DNA of 64,000 nt from Nesterenkonia halophila (lineage in GTDB: Bacteria; Actinomycetota; Actinomycetes; Actinomycetales; Micrococcaceae): NCBI RefSeq assembly GCF_009467795.1, contig NZ_WIAX01000012.1, forward strand, positions 1 to 64,000, read 5' to 3'. Positions within the stretch are counted from its first letter, which is position 1. Each line of letters opens with the position of its first letter. Shown here one piece after another: positions 28,457 through 36,067 of the stretch. The notes below the pieces were generated by a model, which was given only the letters and a program-made list of their open reading frames with translations, was not told where the DNA came from and did not search any database. Position numbers and translations under genes: made by a program.

Positions 28457-29911
28457 TCACCAGCGCAGCCTCGCGCGCAGCGGCGCTCCCCGTCCCGGCA
28501 GCGTGAATCGGTCGTCGCGGCCGGCGGTGGTGCCGGCCAGCGGGTCGAACACCGGCGGCTCGCCGACGCGGACGACGTCGCGCTGCGGGTCCAGGATCTC
28601 ACGGACCACCTGGACCACCAGATGGATCACCGCCGCCATGTGCAGCACGATGCCCAGTCCGTAGGCGACCTCGATGAGGTGATGGCCGGCGCCGAACTCC
28701 CCGCCGGAAGTGATCTTCGCGCTCATCAGCCACACCGCCGCCCAGTGGAAGACTTCGACGGCCTGCCAGACGGCCAGCCCGCGCAGCTTCGGCCGGGCGA
28801 GCACCGCCAGCGGGATCAGCCACATCACGAACTGCGGCGAATAGACCTTGCCCAGCAGGATGAAGCAGGCGACGATCAGGAAGCACAGCTGCGCGAGGCG
28901 CGGACGCGTCGGCGCGGCCAGGGCCAGCCAGGCGATGCCCAGGCAGCAGAGCAGGAACAGCCCGTTGGACAGCAGCGAGAAGCCCTGCCCGTCCAGCGGC
29001 AGCCAGGTGAAGGCCAGCCACATCGAGGAGAACGAGACCTCGCGGTCGGAGGAGAACCGGTAGAAGGTCGCCCACTGGTCGAAGGCGGTGAGCATGAACG
29101 GCAGGTTGACCACCAGCCAGGTGCCCGCGGCGCCGCCGACGACCGCCGCCAGCGAGCGCAGCCGCCCGCTGCGCAGGCACAGCACCAGGATCGCGCCGAG
29201 GAAGAACAGCGGATACAGCTTCATCGCCGTGCCCAGGCCCAGCAGCACCCCGGCCCAGACCGGCCGCGAGCGGCCGAAGAGCAGCAGCGCCAACGCCCCC
29301 AGGAACACCGCCCACATGTCCCAGTTCACCGACAGCGTCAGGATGATCCCCGGGGCCAGAGCGACCAGCAGCGCGTCGCCGCGCCGGCGTCCGGCCGAGG
29401 CGGCGGTGGCCAGCACAGTGCCGAGCCAGCAGAGCACGACGGCGGCGTGGTTGAGGTCGTAGAAGGCCAGCACCCGATCCGCGCCCTCGCCGGTGCCCGG
29501 TACCAGCGAGGCCAGTGCTCCGGCGACCAGGCCGAGGAGCACGGGGTACTCCATCACCTGCCCCTCGGGAGCCGGATCGAGGAACGGGAAGACGCCCGCG
29601 GCGAGCCCGCGCTCGGTGAACAGCAGCGAGAAGTCGGAGTAGCACATGTGCACGTGCTGGTCGGGGCTGGCCCAACCGTTGATCCGGCACCATTGCACCG
29701 CCAGCACCGAGAGCACTGCGCCGACGACGGTCGCGGCCAGCAGCAGCGCCAGCAGGCGCGGGCCTGTCGGCAGGTGCAGCCGGCCCGGCCCGGTCGGGCG
29801 GGCGGAATCCTTCCGGCGGTCCTCGGCGGGGCGCTCGGCAGGCTGATCGGCAGAATAGTCGGCGGGATGGTCGGCGGGATGGTCGGCGGAGTGCTGCGAC
29901 GGTCGTCTCAC
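28457..29911 (-). CDS. GT-C glycosyltransferase, GT87-like (DUF2029)
   Basis: 484 residues from GTG 29911, which overlaps the upstream gene stop by four bases (GTGA). After a repetitive S-A-D-H-P-A-D-type N-terminal tail of about 45 residues there are about ten membrane helices. The Y-S-D-F-S-L-L-F loop with an acidic residue and the G-T-A-M-K-L-Y-P-L-F-F motif match polyprenyl-phosphate-mannose-dependent transferases of the DUF2029/GT87 family. It likely adds mannose to a surface glycan or lipoglycan on the outer face of the membrane. It is the third gene of the glycosyltransferase operon. Confidence 0.8.
   Translation of the reverse strand: MRRPSQHSADHPADHPADYSADQPAERPAEDRRKDSARPTGPGRLHLPTGPRLLALLLAATVVGAVLSVLAVQWCRINGWASPDQHVHMCYSDFSLLFTERGLAAGVFPFLDPAPEGQVMEYPVLLGLVAGALASLVPGTGEGADRVLAFYDLNHAAVVLCWLGTVLATAASAGRRRGDALLVALAPGIILTLSVNWDMWAVFLGALALLLFGRSRPVWAGVLLGLGTAMKLYPLFFLGAILVLCLRSGRLRSLAAVVGGAAGTWLVVNLPFMLTAFDQWATFYRFSSDREVSFSSMWLAFTWLPLDGQGFSLLSNGLFLLCCLGIAWLALAAPTRPRLAQLCFLIVACFILLGKVYSPQFVMWLIPLAVLARPKLRGLAVWQAVEVFHWAAVWLMSAKITSGGEFGAGHHLIEVAYGLGIVLHMAAVIHLVVQVVREILDPQRDVVRVGEPPVFDPLAGTTAGRDDRFTLPGRGAPLRARLRW
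29858..29893. repeat. Three 12-bp tandem repeats in the GT87-like gene
   Basis: GTCGGCGGGATG occurs at 29858-29869 and 29870-29881, with a third copy differing at 2-3 bases at 29882-29893. It encodes the repeated A-D-H-P/A-D-Y-S tetrapeptides of the N-terminal tail. Twelve-base units keep the reading frame, so copy number can vary. Confidence 0.75.
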
Positions 29912-31701
29912 CTGGGGTCCTCCGGGCTGGGGCGGTCGGCGGGGCGGGGGCGGTCGGCGGGATCTCTCGGCCCGTCGGCGGGCGACCCTCGGGCGGTCCC
30001 GGCATCGGCTCCGGCACCGGTTCCGGAGCTGCTCCCGAGGTCGGGCACCGTGTCGGGCATCGTGTCGGGCACCAGCTCCCGCCTCGACCAGGAGCGCCTG
30101 CGGATCGTCGGGGCGCGCACCGAGGTCCAACCCTCGGCGAGGTTCCATCGCTGGGCGGGGCGGGAGAGGTCGAAATGCTCGCCGGTGCCGGGGTCGATGA
30201 GCACCAGGAAGGCCAGGTAGGCCAGCGCGACGAGCACGGCGATGCTCTGCACTGTGGCCGTGTCGATCCACTGGGCCACCGAGAGCTGTCCGACCAGCGA
30301 GACCAGCACCACTCCGGTGAGCACCAGCGTCACCAGCATCAGCAGCCGCCCCCGGTGGACGTGGACGACGGCGACCAGCGGGAGCACCCACAGCAGGTAC
30401 CAGGGCTGGATGATCGACGAGCAGGCCACCACCAGGGCGACGGCGTAGCCCGCCCAGAGCACCGGATTGCCCAGCCGCGGCCGCAGCAGCATCACTGCGA
30501 CCAGCAGCACCGAGAGCACGCGGAAGCCCAGATGGACCGCCGAGGCGACGACGTCGGCCTCGGGACCGCCGGCCTCGGCGACGACCCAGCCGACGGCGCC
30601 GCCGAGCAGCCCCACCGGTGCCGCCTGGGTGATCGCCGACCCGGCGGTCAGCGCCGCAGTCACCCAGCCCAGCCCGACGCCGAGGGCTTGGCCGGCCGCC
30701 AGCAGCAGCAGCACCGCCACCGCTCCGGCGACGAGCCACTCGCGCAGCCGCAGCGCGTAGGAGTCGGTGCGATCCAACGTCAGCAGCATCGCGAAGGGCA
30801 GCACGACCACGGCGATGGGTTTGATCGCCACGGCGGCGGTGAGCACCACGACGGCCGCCAGCCGCCGGCGGCGCAGACACCACCACAGGCCCAGCAGGAC
30901 CAGTCCCAGCATCGGCGCGTCGTTGTGCGCCGCCGGCAGCAGCACCAGCAGGCTCAGCGGATTCAGCAGGCACAGCCACAGCGCCCAGGCCGGCTGCGAG
31001 CCCATCGCGCGGGCCAGCCGCGGGATGACGCGGACCATCAGCAGCACTCCGGCCAGGCTGAGCAGCCGGAAGCACAGGATGCCGATCTCCGGGACCCCGC
31101 CGGAGAGGACCCAGATGCCCCGTGCGATGAGGAGGAACAGCGGCCCGTAGGGCGAGGGCGACTGCGCCCAGACGCCGTCGGCGCCCTCCATGAACCAGCC
31201 GGGCAGCTCCGAGACCCCGGTCTCGTAGGGGTTCATCCCGCTCTGCAGCACCCGCCCCTGGGCCAGATAGGAATAGACGTCGCGGGAGATGATCGGCAGC
31301 GTCAGCAGCAGCGGCGCCGACCACATCCACACCGCCGTGCGCACTGTCGCAGTGGCCTCCGCAGTCCAGCCGCCCACCCGGCGCGACAGGCGCAGCCAGG
31401 AGCGCACCAGCAGCAGCGTGCCCAGCACCAGCAGCACTGTGCAGGTGACCACCCCGCCAGTCGTGGTGCGCAGCGGCAGCAGCAGCGGGCTGGTCGCCAG
31501 CAGCGAGTCCGGGGTGATGGGCAGCCAGCCCACGCCCCAGGAGCCGACCATGATCAGCAGCGCGGCCAGCAGCCCCTGGCGCAGCGTGTGCGAGACCGCC
31601 GCCTCCTCGCCGCCGATCAGCCAGGACGTCACCGGCAGACGGCCGAGCAGCTCGCGCAGAGCCACCACGAAGCGGCCGAGACGGGACTCACGCATGCGCA
31701 T
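29908..31701 (-). CDS. Polyprenol-phosphate-mannose alpha-1,6-mannosyltransferase, MptB-like
   Basis: 597-residue GT-C membrane enzyme with about 13 helices. The first large loop has I-S-R-D-V-Y-S-Y-L-A-Q-G-R, containing the conserved aspartate of the family, followed by N-P-Y-E-T-G and S-P-Y-G-P-L-F. P-W-Y-L-L-W lies in a late helix. The family extends the alpha-1,6 mannan core of lipomannan in Corynebacteriales, and Micrococcus makes a similar lipomannan. The C-terminal 70 residues are low-complexity T/P/D/R. The start overlaps the previous gene by 14 bp. Confidence 0.85.
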   Translation of the reverse strand: MRMRESRLGRFVVALRELLGRLPVTSWLIGGEEAAVSHTLRQGLLAALLIMVGSWGVGWLPITPDSLLATSPLLLPLRTTTGGVVTCTVLLVLGTLLLVRSWLRLSRRVGGWTAEATATVRTAVWMWSAPLLLTLPIISRDVYSYLAQGRVLQSGMNPYETGVSELPGWFMEGADGVWAQSPSPYGPLFLLIARGIWVLSGGVPEIGILCFRLLSLAGVLLMVRVIPRLARAMGSQPAWALWLCLLNPLSLLVLLPAAHNDAPMLGLVLLGLWWCLRRRRLAAVVVLTAAVAIKPIAVVVLPFAMLLTLDRTDSYALRLREWLVAGAVAVLLLLAAGQALGVGLGWVTAALTAGSAITQAAPVGLLGGAVGWVVAEAGGPEADVVASAVHLGFRVLSVLLVAVMLLRPRLGNPVLWAGYAVALVVACSSIIQPWYLLWVLPLVAVVHVHRGRLLMLVTLVLTGVVLVSLVGQLSVAQWIDTATVQSIAVLVALAYLAFLVLIDPGTGEHFDLSRPAQRWNLAEGWTSVRAPTIRRRSWSRRELVPDTMPDTVPDLGSSSGTGAGADAGTARGSPADGPRDPADRPRPADRPSPEDPR

Positions 31702-33340
31702 CCCCGCTGCTCCCGGAACGCTCGTGCCGCCCCGGCCGCCGCGCCGTCGTCGGATCCGCCGCGTGCCGCGCCGTCGGCCCGCGGGTGCGCCACCCCTGGA
31801 ACAGCACCCAGCGGGTGCCGCGGTCGACGAGCGCCATCCAGGCGATGCAGGTCCAGGAGATGGCCAGCGACAATGCCGCCATCCGGCCCTCCATCTGCAG
31901 GAAGTTCCAGATCGAGAGCTGGTCCATCGCGCCGAAGGCCAGGAAGAAGGCCACGGTGAAGACGACCCATTTGAACTGCCAGTCGCCGCGGATGCCGGTG
32001 ACGGCGAACAGCGGCAGCAGCCACAGCAGGTACCAGGGCTGGATGATCGGCGAGAGCACCACCAGCGCGGTCAGCGCCCACATCATCCGCTGGACGATGT
32101 GCTGCTCCGAGCCGCGGACCATCAGCACGATCACGATCGCCACCGAGATCAGCCGGCCGAGGAGCTTCAGCGTGTCCAGCGTCCAGTACGAGGTCAGACC
32201 CAGCGAGTCCAGCAGCGTGCTCAGCGCCGTGTCGAGGATGCCGATCGGCGACCAGAACACGCTGCCGGTGCCGGTTCCGGCCAGCACGCTCACCCAGCCG
32301 AAGCCCGAGCCCTGCACGAACCCGACGGCGACGAGCACCACGGCGGCCAGTGCGGCGGTCATCGCCCAATACCTCAGACGTCGCGGCCAGGAGGCGCCCG
32401 GACCGGCCCAGAGCAGTCCGATGAAGGGCAGCAGCACCATGGTGATGGGCTTGATCCCGATCGAGAGCACCACCAGCAGCGTGGCGACGACGCCGCGGCC
32501 GAGGGCGGCGGCCCAGATCCCGGCGAGGGCGAGGCCGACCATCAGCGCGTCATTATGCGCCGAGGAGATGAAGCTGACGATCAGCAGCGGGTTCGCGACG
32601 GTGATCCACTGGGCGCGCCCCGGGTCGACGCCGTGCATCCGGGCCAGCGGCGGCACGCAGACCATGATCAGCACGACGCCGAGCACGCAGGCGGCCCGAA
32701 AGAGCAGGATGGCCAGGTCGACGTCGTCGCCGGTCAGCCGCATCACCCCGGCCTCCAGCCAGAGGAAGATCGGGCCGTAGGGCGTCTCGGACTCCGCCCA
32801 GAGGACGTCGGTTCCCAGCTGGAACCAGTTCGCCACCGAGGAGACGCCGCTCTCGTAGGGGTCGCGGCCGGCGAGCACCAGCCTCCCCTGGCCCAGATAG
32901 GCGAAGACGTCGCGGGAGAAGATCGGGGCGGAGACCAGCTGGGGCAGCGACCAGAGCGCCGCGGCCAGCGTGACCGTGCGCAGGCTCTTCCCGCCGAAGC
33001 CCTCCAACGCTCGACCGAGGCGCAGCCAGGCGCGGAACATCACCCAGCAGCCCAGGGTGAGCGCCGCCGTCGAGGCGATCACCCCGGCCGGCTCGGTGCG
33101 CAGCAGGATCACCCAGTCCAGCCGCGCGGCCGCCGAGATCGAGACCAGCCAGCCGACGCCGAAGGAGCCCAGCAGCACCAGCAGCGAGCCCAGCACCCCC
33201 TCCACGAGGGGTCCGCGGGGACTGCGCGGGCGGTGCTCGGTGCGACCGAACTCCTGGATGCGGGAGAGCATCTCGCGGAACCGACCGCCGGGTCTCGGCG
33301 TCCGGGAAGCGGGATCGTCGGCGGCGGCCTGCTCGGTCAT
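31688..33340 (-). CDS. Polyprenol-phosphate-mannose alpha-1,6-mannosyltransferase, second MptA/MptB-like paralog
   Basis: 550 residues, clearly homologous to the gene downstream: F-S-R-D-V-F-A-Y-L-G-Q-G-R, D-P-Y-E-S-G, T-P-Y-G-P-I-F and P-W-Y-L-L-W occur in the same order among about 13 helices. Two paralogs side by side parallel the MptA/MptB pair that builds distal and proximal alpha-1,6 mannan. It is the first gene of the operon. TATCTT lies 7 nt before the ATG, next to a G-run, so either a leaderless start or a G-rich ribosome site is possible. Confidence 0.85.
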   Translation of the reverse strand: MTEQAAADDPASRTPRPGGRFREMLSRIQEFGRTEHRPRSPRGPLVEGVLGSLLVLLGSFGVGWLVSISAAARLDWVILLRTEPAGVIASTAALTLGCWVMFRAWLRLGRALEGFGGKSLRTVTLAAALWSLPQLVSAPIFSRDVFAYLGQGRLVLAGRDPYESGVSSVANWFQLGTDVLWAESETPYGPIFLWLEAGVMRLTGDDVDLAILLFRAACVLGVVLIMVCVPPLARMHGVDPGRAQWITVANPLLIVSFISSAHNDALMVGLALAGIWAAALGRGVVATLLVVLSIGIKPITMVLLPFIGLLWAGPGASWPRRLRYWAMTAALAAVVLVAVGFVQGSGFGWVSVLAGTGTGSVFWSPIGILDTALSTLLDSLGLTSYWTLDTLKLLGRLISVAIVIVLMVRGSEQHIVQRMMWALTALVVLSPIIQPWYLLWLLPLFAVTGIRGDWQFKWVVFTVAFFLAFGAMDQLSIWNFLQMEGRMAALSLAISWTCIAWMALVDRGTRWVLFQGWRTRGPTARHAADPTTARRPGRHERSGSSGDAHA

Positions 33341-33540
33341 CCCCCCGAAGATACCACCGGGGCCGCACGACGCCGGGGCGCCGTGCGGGCGCGGATCCGC
33401 GTGCTGGCGGGGCTCGAGCCGGCGCTCCGGGACGGCCGGCGACGTTCGGCGACGCAGAGTCGGTCACAGTGCCGGACGCTGCGCCCGATACCGTGACCGA
33501 CGCCGTGCCGCAGGCTCCGTCTCCTCGATAGACTCTGCCC

Positions 33541-34191
33541 GTGACTTCTTCAGAGACGACTCCCCCTGCGACGACCGCCGCGACGACCGAGACCGCCTCC
33601 GGAGCGGCTCCCGGCGCCCGGCCGTCCGGCTCCAGCGCCGCCGGCGACTGGTCCGGGCGCATGGTCTGGATCGACTGCGAGATGACCGGACTCGATCCCG
33701 ACTCCGACGTGCTGCTCGAGGTGGCCGCCCTGGTGACCGACACCGAGCTGAACATCCTCGGTGACGGCGTCGACGTCGTGATCCGCCCCGACGACGGCGC
33801 GCTGGAGGCGATGGGCGACTTCGTGCGGCGGATGCATCGCTCCTCGGGCCTGTTGGATGAGCTGGACTCCGGCATGACCGTCGAGGAGGCTCAGCGCCGC
33901 GTGCTCGACTATGTGCGCACCTGGGTCCCGGAGGCCGGGGTCGCCCCCCTGGCCGGCAACTCGGTCCACGCGGACAAGGCCTTCCTGCGCCTGGCCATGC
34001 CGGAACTGGTCGACCATCTGCACTACCGGATCATCGACGTCTCCACGATCAAGGAGCTGGCCTCGCGCTGGCACCCGCAGGCCCGCGAGGACGCGCCGGA
34101 GAAGACCGGCAACCACCGCGCGCTGGGCGACATCCGGGACTCGATCGAGGAGCTGCGGCACTACCGGGCGACGGTCTTCCGCCAGGCGTGA
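33541..34191 (+). CDS. orn: Oligoribonuclease
   Basis: DEDDh 3'-5' exonuclease that degrades 2-5 nt RNA and pGpG. D45 and E47 (W-I-D-C-E-M-T-G-L-D), N-S-V-H-A-D-K-A-F-L, Y-R-I-I-D-V-S-T and H-R-A-L-G-D give a complete catalytic set. With the GTG start at 33541 the protein is 216 residues, about 38 longer than family members that begin at M-V-W-I-D; the extra N-terminus is T/S/A/G-rich. TAGACT ending 6 nt before this GTG supports it as a leaderless start. It is divergent from the mannosyltransferase operon. Confidence 0.93.
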   Translation: MTSSETTPPATTAATTETASGAAPGARPSGSSAAGDWSGRMVWIDCEMTGLDPDSDVLLEVAALVTDTELNILGDGVDVVIRPDDGALEAMGDFVRRMHRSSGLLDELDSGMTVEEAQRRVLDYVRTWVPEAGVAPLAGNSVHADKAFLRLAMPELVDHLHYRIIDVSTIKELASRWHPQAREDAPEKTGNHRALGDIRDSIEELRHYRATVFRQA

Positions 34192-34270
34192 CGCCCGCTC
34201 GACGCCGGTGAGAGGGACGTCACACCCGCTCCGGGCGGGTCTCGATGTCTCATCGTCGGACGGATATGTG

Positions 34271-34276
34271 TAGACT
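34271..34276 (+). promoter_or_regulatory. Likely -10 element for tRNA-His
   Basis: TAGACT about 77 bp before the mature tRNA 5' end fits the TAnnnT pattern seen at other promoters here. The -35 is weak. A G/C-rich hairpin lies between it and the tRNA. Confidence 0.4.
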
Positions 34277-34353
34277 GTCATCTGCTGTTCGACGACCCCC
34301 GGGGTTCACCGGGGCGTTCGGAGAGCACGGGTGCGGCGCAGGTCGCAGTCGTG

Positions 34354-34426
34354 GTGGGCGTAGCTCAGCAGGTAGAGCATCGCGTTGTGGTCGCGAGGGT
34401 CGCGGGTTCGAATCCCGTCGCTCACC
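34354..34426 (+). tRNA. tRNA-His (anticodon GTG)
   Basis: A 73-nt cloverleaf. Acceptor GTGGGCG pairs with CGCTCAC (one G-T pair), D arm GCTC-AGCAGGTA-GAGC, anticodon stem TCGCG/CGCGA with loop TTGTGGT (anticodon GTG), T arm GCGGG-TTCGAAT-CCCGT. The discriminator is C at 34426 and a G at 34353 can serve as G-1, both specific to histidine tRNA. CCA is not encoded. Confidence 0.97.
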
Positions 34427-34438
34427 CGGATGGTACGT

Positions 34439-34472
34439 GGGGTCCATGCTTTCGATCGGAAGCATGGGCCCC
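34439..34472 (+). terminator. Hairpin after tRNA-His
   Basis: Arms GGGGTCCATGCTT (34439-34451) and AAGCATGGGCCCC (34460-34472) form a 13-bp stem with one G-T pair and an 8-nt loop, 12 bp after the tRNA. There is no U-tract. It is the probable terminator of the tRNA transcript. Confidence 0.65.
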
Positions 34473-34810
34473 ATCGTCGTCCCGAGGCCCGCCTCGGCCC
34501 TCGGCGCCGCCGCTTCGAGCATGTCGTGACCTGAGCGTGACCTGAATACCGCCCGTGGTCAAGCAGGGCACGACGAGCAGGTGACGAGCAGGCGAACGCC
34601 GGATGGACGTGGGGTGTGCTGAGTGTCACACCCTGCGGTCGATGGTCGGGCAGCACCCGCCCGCGATCTCCTGACCTGGAGCGACGACGCCTCGGTCGGG
34701 ACGGCACCCCGCTCACATGATGTTCACAGAAAACTTGATCACAGGACGATAACGCCCCTCGATCCCCGTCATGGCGCCGATCTGGATGTTCGACACGCTC
34801 ATGGAGCGAG

Positions 34811-34839
34811 TTGACGCAACCGTTCTGAGACCTTTTACT
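34811..34839 (+). promoter_or_regulatory. Sigma-70-type promoter upstream of rpf
   Basis: TTGACG (34811-34816), 17-bp spacer and TTTACT (34834-34839). It is the best -35/-10 match in the region. Transcription from about 34846 would give a leader of about 240 nt before the rpf ATG. Confidence 0.6.
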
Positions 34840-35086
34840 GGTTTGCGGACATCTTCTGTGATGTCGGCGTGATCTGAGGCGCAGCTGGTGGCAGCACCGG
34901 TCTCCGGCTTCAGCTCCTCCCGTTCCGGGCCGACCTCGCAGAAGCACAGGTGCCGGCAGGCCCCCTGACACCGTCCACACTGCCGGCTCCGGTGACCATG
35001 ACCGCAATACATGTGAAAGAAGGCGGACGGTGGCATGACGACGGCCCGGGAGGGTCCGAGTGTGGGGACTTCGGAGCGAACTGCCA

Positions 35087-35893
35087 ATGCAGACCAAGCA
35101 GACTTTCAAGAAGATCGTCGGCGGCGGAATGGCCGCCGCGACCCTGGCGGGCGTCGGCGTCGCCGCGACCGCCCCGGCCGCCAACGCCTCCGTCTGGGAC
35201 CAGCTGGCTCAGTGCGAGTCCGGCGGCGACTGGAGCATCAACTCCGGCAACGGCTTCTACGGTGGACTGCAGTTCACCCCGTCCTCCTGGGCCGCAGTCG
35301 GCGGCTCGGGCATGCCGCACGAGGCCTCCAAGGCTGAGCAGATCCAGCGGGCCGAGAAGCTGCAGTCCATGCAGGGCTGGGGTGCCTGGCCGGCCTGCTC
35401 CGCGAAGCTGGGCCTCTCCGGCGACCCGGCACCCGCACCGGAGCCCGAGCCCGAGCCGGCCGACCAGGGCCCGACCGACGCGGAGCTGGAGGCCCAGCGT
35501 CAGGCCGAGGCTCAGGCCCAGGCTGAGGCCGAGGCTCAGGCCCAGGCTGAGGCCGAGCAGCAGGCCCAGGCCCAGGCCCAGGCCGAGGCTGAGGCCGAGC
35601 AGCAGGCCCAGGCCGAGCAGCAGGCCCAGGCCGAGGCTCAGGCCCAGGCCGAGGCTGAGGCTCAGGCCCAGGCTCAGGCTCAGCAGCAGGCCGAGCAGCA
35701 GTCCGCCGCCCAGTCGGCCGAGGTCGAGGTCTCCGGTGAGACCCACCAGGTCGAGTCCGGCGACACGCTGGCCAAGATCGCCGCCGAGCACGGCATCGAG
35801 AACTGGCGCGACCTGTGGAACGCCAACGCGGACCAGATCGAGGACCCGAACGTCATCTTCGTCGGCGACGAGCTGAAGCTGCCGGTCGCCTGA
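35087..35893 (+). CDS. rpf: Resuscitation-promoting factor with LysM domain
   Basis: 268-residue secreted protein. A signal peptide ends at A-N-A34. The transglycosylase-like Rpf domain spans 35-110 with catalytic E44 (C-E-S-G-G-D-W) and the disulfide cysteine pair. A low-complexity Q/A/E-rich linker, about residues 130-215, is followed by a LysM domain at about 222-266 (S-G-D-T-L-A-K-I-A) that anchors it to peptidoglycan. The order Rpf-linker-LysM is that of Micrococcus luteus Rpf. It cleaves cell-wall glycan and promotes growth from dormancy. GGAG lies about 10 nt before ATG 35087. It converges with comEC across a strong terminator. Confidence 0.93.
   Translation: MQTKQTFKKIVGGGMAAATLAGVGVAATAPAANASVWDQLAQCESGGDWSINSGNGFYGGLQFTPSSWAAVGGSGMPHEASKAEQIQRAEKLQSMQGWGAWPACSAKLGLSGDPAPAPEPEPEPADQGPTDAELEAQRQAEAQAQAEAEAQAQAEAEQQAQAQAQAEAEAEQQAQAEQQAQAEAQAQAEAEAQAQAQAQQQAEQQSAAQSAEVEVSGETHQVESGDTLAKIAAEHGIENWRDLWNANADQIEDPNVIFVGDELKLPVA
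35490..35715 (+). repeat. Degenerate CAGGCC/GAGGCT hexamer repeat in rpf
   Basis: About 225 bp built almost only from CAG, GAG, GCC and GCT codons, encoding (Q/E)-A dipeptides with occasional Q-Q. The array is in frame and likely to vary in length by slippage. The protein segment should form an extended helix or coiled coil that spaces the catalytic and LysM domains. Confidence 0.85.
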
Positions 35894-35964
35894 ACGACCT
35901 GATCCGCGGCGGCTGACGCCGCCGCACCCGGCTCGGTCCGCCTGCGCGGACCGCGACCGCCTGG

Positions 35965-36005
35965 AAGGGGCGGGAGACGACGGACACCGTCGGCTCCCGC
36001 CCCTT
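35965..36005. terminator. Strong terminator between rpf and comEC
   Basis: A perfect 12-bp outer stem (AAGGGGCGGGAG 35965-35976 with 35994-36005) and an inner 6-bp stem (CGACGG/CCGTCG) closed by ACA form one long hairpin, about 70 bp from each stop codon. On the plus strand CTTCTGTCGTCT follows; on the minus strand a CC-AGGCGG stretch follows. It probably ends both converging transcripts. Confidence 0.8.
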
Positions 36006-36067
36006 CTGTCGTCTCCGGCCCCTGCGCCTGCCCGCTCCGTCCTCCGCGACCCGACCGAGGGATGCGC

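Larger units (their letters stand above)
34427..35086. other. Intergenic region between tRNA-His and rpf
   Basis: About 660 bp without a credible gene. It holds the tRNA hairpin, a locally A/T-rich patch near 34715-34750, a good promoter at 34811-34839 and a roughly 240-nt rpf leader. The leader contains a GCCGGCAG/CTGCCGGC stem (about 34953-34988). I looked for the c-di-AMP (ydaO) riboswitch that often precedes actinobacterial rpf genes and did not find its conserved blocks. Confidence 0.6.

Noticed and set aside
34846-35086. c-di-AMP (ydaO) riboswitch before rpf
   Set aside because: Conserved G-rich blocks and the terminal CGCCGA-type segment are not present.
35490-35715. Possible CRISPR or satellite array
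   Set aside because: Repeats are contiguous in-frame codons of rpf with no unique spacers.
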